A stretch of 64,000 nucleotides of DNA from an uncultured Pelagibacteraceae bacterium (GTDB lineage Bacteria; Pseudomonadota; Alphaproteobacteria; Pelagibacterales; Pelagibacteraceae). Location of the stretch: contig CACNRD010000001.1 of NCBI GenBank assembly GCA_902622795.1, positions 248,001 through 312,000 on the forward strand. The letters are read 5' to 3'. Under the pieces are notes generated by a model. That model was not told the DNA's origin, did no database searches, and was given only the letters and a program-made list of their open reading frames with translations. Position 1 is the stretch's first letter. Every line of letters begins with the position of its first letter. Shown one piece after another: positions 61,798 through 64,000 of the stretch. The translations under genes were made by a program, and so were the position numbers.

Positions 61798-63252
61798 ATG
61801 ACACAAAATATTAAAATTGATCCCTATGGTTTCAGAGAATATGACGCTCGGTGGTTGTACGAAGAAAGCATAAATAAAGCAGGAATAGAGAATCTTGGAA
61901 AAGGTTTAGGAACACAGATAATTAATCATACCAAAAAAAATAATCCTACCGTTATAGTTGGTCATGACTATCGTTCTTATAGCGAGGAAATAAAAACAGC
62001 TCTTAAAAAAGGATTGCTATCAACTGGGTGTAATGTCGAAGATGTTGGATTATCGTTGTCACCTATGGTTTATTTTGCTCAATTTAATTTAAACTCTGAT
62101 GCTGTTGCAATGGTGACCGCAAGTCATAATGAAAATGGGTGGACTGGAGTTAAAATGGGTATCAAAAAAGGATTAACTCATGCGCCTGAAGAAATGAAGG
62201 AACTAAAAGAAATAACATTAAATCAAAAATTTATATCAGGTCAAGGAAGTGAAAAAGTAATTGAAAATTTCCAACAAGTTTACAAGGGAGATTTAATCGA
62301 AAATAATAAAATTAATAAAAAAATAAAAGTAGTTGTTGCATGTGGTAATGGAACTGCTGGTATATTCGCTCCAGATATATTAAGAGGTATAGGTTGTGAA
62401 GTAATCGAACTAGATTGCAATCTAGACTGGAACTTTCCAAAGTATAATCCTAATCCTGAAGATTTAGAGATGCTTCATGAGATAGCAAAATCTGTAAAAG
62501 AAAATAATGCAGATATTGGCTTTGGTTTTGATGGAGACGGTGACAGAGTTGGAGTGATAGACAACAAAGGTAATGAAATATTCTCAGATAAAATTGGTTT
62601 ATTAATTGCTAGAAATTTATCTAAAAAACATCAGAATTCAAAGTTTGTAGTAGACGTTAAATCTACAGGCTTATACTCAAAAGATAAGGTATTATTAGAA
62701 AACAAATGTAGTACCATTTATTGGAAAACAGGTCATTCACATATTAAAAGAAAAGTTAACACAGAAAAAGCTTTAGCTGGCTTTGAAAAAAGTGGACATT
62801 TCTTTTTTAATCAACCATTAGGTTATGGATATGATGATGGGATTAATTCAGCAATTCAAGTATGTCATTTATTAAATAATCAAAACAAAGAAATGAGTAA
62901 AATTATTGAAGAATTACCAATAACCTATCAATCCCCTACTATGGCCCCTTTTTGCAAAGATGAAGAAAAATATCAAGTAGTTGAAGAATTGGTAAAACAA
63001 GTTGAGCAAGTTAAAAATAATAAAATACCAATTGATAATCAAATTATTGCAGAGATTTTAACAGTTAATGGAATTAGATTTTCTTTTGAGGATGGCTCAT
63101 GGGGTTTAATCAGAGCATCATCAAATAAACCTTCTTTAGTAGTCGTTACTGAAAGTCCAACATCGAATGAAAGGAAAAAAAAAATCTTTGATTTTATAGA
63201 CGATTTACTTCAAAAAACAGGTAAGGTTGGTGAATATGACCAGAAAATTTAA
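61798..63252 (+). CDS. Phosphomannomutase/phosphoglucomutase
   Basis: VTASHNENGWTGVKMG, FGFDGDGDRVGVID, FEKSGHFFF. Confidence 0.92.
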   Translation: MTQNIKIDPYGFREYDARWLYEESINKAGIENLGKGLGTQIINHTKKNNPTVIVGHDYRSYSEEIKTALKKGLLSTGCNVEDVGLSLSPMVYFAQFNLNSDAVAMVTASHNENGWTGVKMGIKKGLTHAPEEMKELKEITLNQKFISGQGSEKVIENFQQVYKGDLIENNKINKKIKVVVACGNGTAGIFAPDILRGIGCEVIELDCNLDWNFPKYNPNPEDLEMLHEIAKSVKENNADIGFGFDGDGDRVGVIDNKGNEIFSDKIGLLIARNLSKKHQNSKFVVDVKSTGLYSKDKVLLENKCSTIYWKTGHSHIKRKVNTEKALAGFEKSGHFFFNQPLGYGYDDGINSAIQVCHLLNNQNKEMSKIIEELPITYQSPTMAPFCKDEEKYQVVEELVKQVEQVKNNKIPIDNQIIAEILTVNGIRFSFEDGSWGLIRASSNKPSLVVVTESPTSNERKKKIFDFIDDLLQKTGKVGEYDQKI

Positions 63253-64000
63253 TTTTTTACATTATCGTAATCAGTTTTAGTTTCTAGGTTATCATCATTT
63301 TGATTATTTTCTTGTTCAGAAATTTCTTCACTATAAAATTTTTTAACTAACTCTTCCTCTTTTAATCTTTGCTCTTCGTCAAATTTTTTTTCCCACTCCT
63401 TCATTCGTCTATTTTCCTCATCAATTCTCTGTTTTTGAGCCATTTCACTTAATCGAATTCTTTCGTCTTCTTCTTCAATTCTTTTTTGTCTTTCCTCCTC
63501 CATTTTCAATTCTCTTTCTCTTTGACGCCTTTCATTTTCTTTACTTATTCTTTCACGTTCTGCTTCTTTAAGTTCTTTTTCTTTAATTCTTAATTCCTCT
63601 TCCTTGGCTCTTTGTTCGGTCTCTTCTTTTAAAATCTGCCTTTGAATTTCTTGCTGTCTTTCATTTTCTAGATCTCTTAATCTTTGCTCCATCTCTTTGA
63701 GTTTTTCTTGCTCATATTTCAATTTTCTAGCTGCCTCTCTTAATCTTTGTTCTTCCTCAAGTCGATTTTTTCTTTCAATTTCTTTTAATCTTAGTTTTTC
63801 TTGTCTTTCCTTTTCTTTTTCATCTCTTATCTTTTGAATTTCAAGTTCTCTATTTTTTAGCTGCTCCTCTTTAATCTTAAAATTTTCTTCTCTAATTCTT
63901 TGTCTCTCAAGCATTTTTAACCTTAAATCCTCTTGTTTAAGCTTTCTGGCTTCTTCTCTAAGTTTTTTAGTTTCTTCGTCTTTTATTTTTTTCTGTTCTA
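63249..64000 (-). CDS. Highly charged Glu/Lys/Arg-rich helical protein (partial, open at right edge)
   Basis: Frame stays open through position 64000 (EQKKIKDEETKKLREEARKLKQEDLRLKMLERQR...), so the ORF-track start at 63914 is probably internal. Confidence 0.7.
   Translation of the reverse strand, partial: EQKKIKDEETKKLREEARKLKQEDLRLKMLERQRIREENFKIKEEQLKNRELEIQKIRDEKEKERQEKLRLKEIERKNRLEEEQRLREAARKLKYEQEKLKEMEQRLRDLENERQQEIQRQILKEETEQRAKEEELRIKEKELKEAERERISKENERRQRERELKMEEERQKRIEEEDERIRLSEMAQKQRIDEENRRMKEWEKKFDEEQRLKEEELVKKFYSEEISEQENNQNDDNLETKTDYDNVKN

Noticed and set aside
1-64000. CRISPR array, prophage, toxin-antitoxin or defence cassette
   Set aside because: No regularly spaced repeats, cas, phage structural or defence-type genes seen on either strand.

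Overview
AT-rich, very compact window with gene content and order typical of an alphaproteobacterium of the SAR11 / Candidatus Pelagibacter type (inferred from proteins, not from an rRNA). From left to right: (1) a minus-strand str/rif/S10-start ribosomal and transcription block (rplD partial, rplC, rpsJ, fusA, rpsG, rpsL, rpoC, rpoB, rplL, rplJ, rplA, rplK, nusG, secE, tRNA-Trp, tuf, tRNA-Gly, tRNA-Tyr); (2) rlmB-like methylase and tRNA-Thr; (3) a small surface-glycan island (GT-C membrane protein, an 858-aa epimerase + cupin + C-methyltransferase fusion, GT2); (4) two overlooked micro-ORFs, nadK, tRNA-Leu; (5) a TPR-glycosyltransferase gene and an apparent glucosylglycerate cassette (MPGP-like phosphatase, GpgS-like synthase, sugar ABC importer without its ATPase, GH63-like hydrolase); (6) housekeeping genes (SAF-domain oxidoreductase, GGCT-like, CinA-type, sfsA, map, purB/C/S/Q/L, bolA, grxD); (7) a second glycan pair behind rpsD; (8) RNA methylase, DUF1989, cimA, cysS, nadE, class II DAHP synthase, glmS, GlmU-C-terminal-like protein, gph, prpB/prpC-like, methyltransferase, nrdB, nrdA, phosphohexomutase, and an open-ended highly charged helical protein. 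No CRISPR, transposase, integrase, phage module or rRNA was seen. The observations most worth checking are the self-contained glucosylglycerate make/import/degrade locus with its dyad operator and internal terminator, the three-domain fusion, the micro-ORF pair after nadK, a 26-bp imperfect direct repeat, a LexA-type site before nrdA, and convergent genes that share stop codons.
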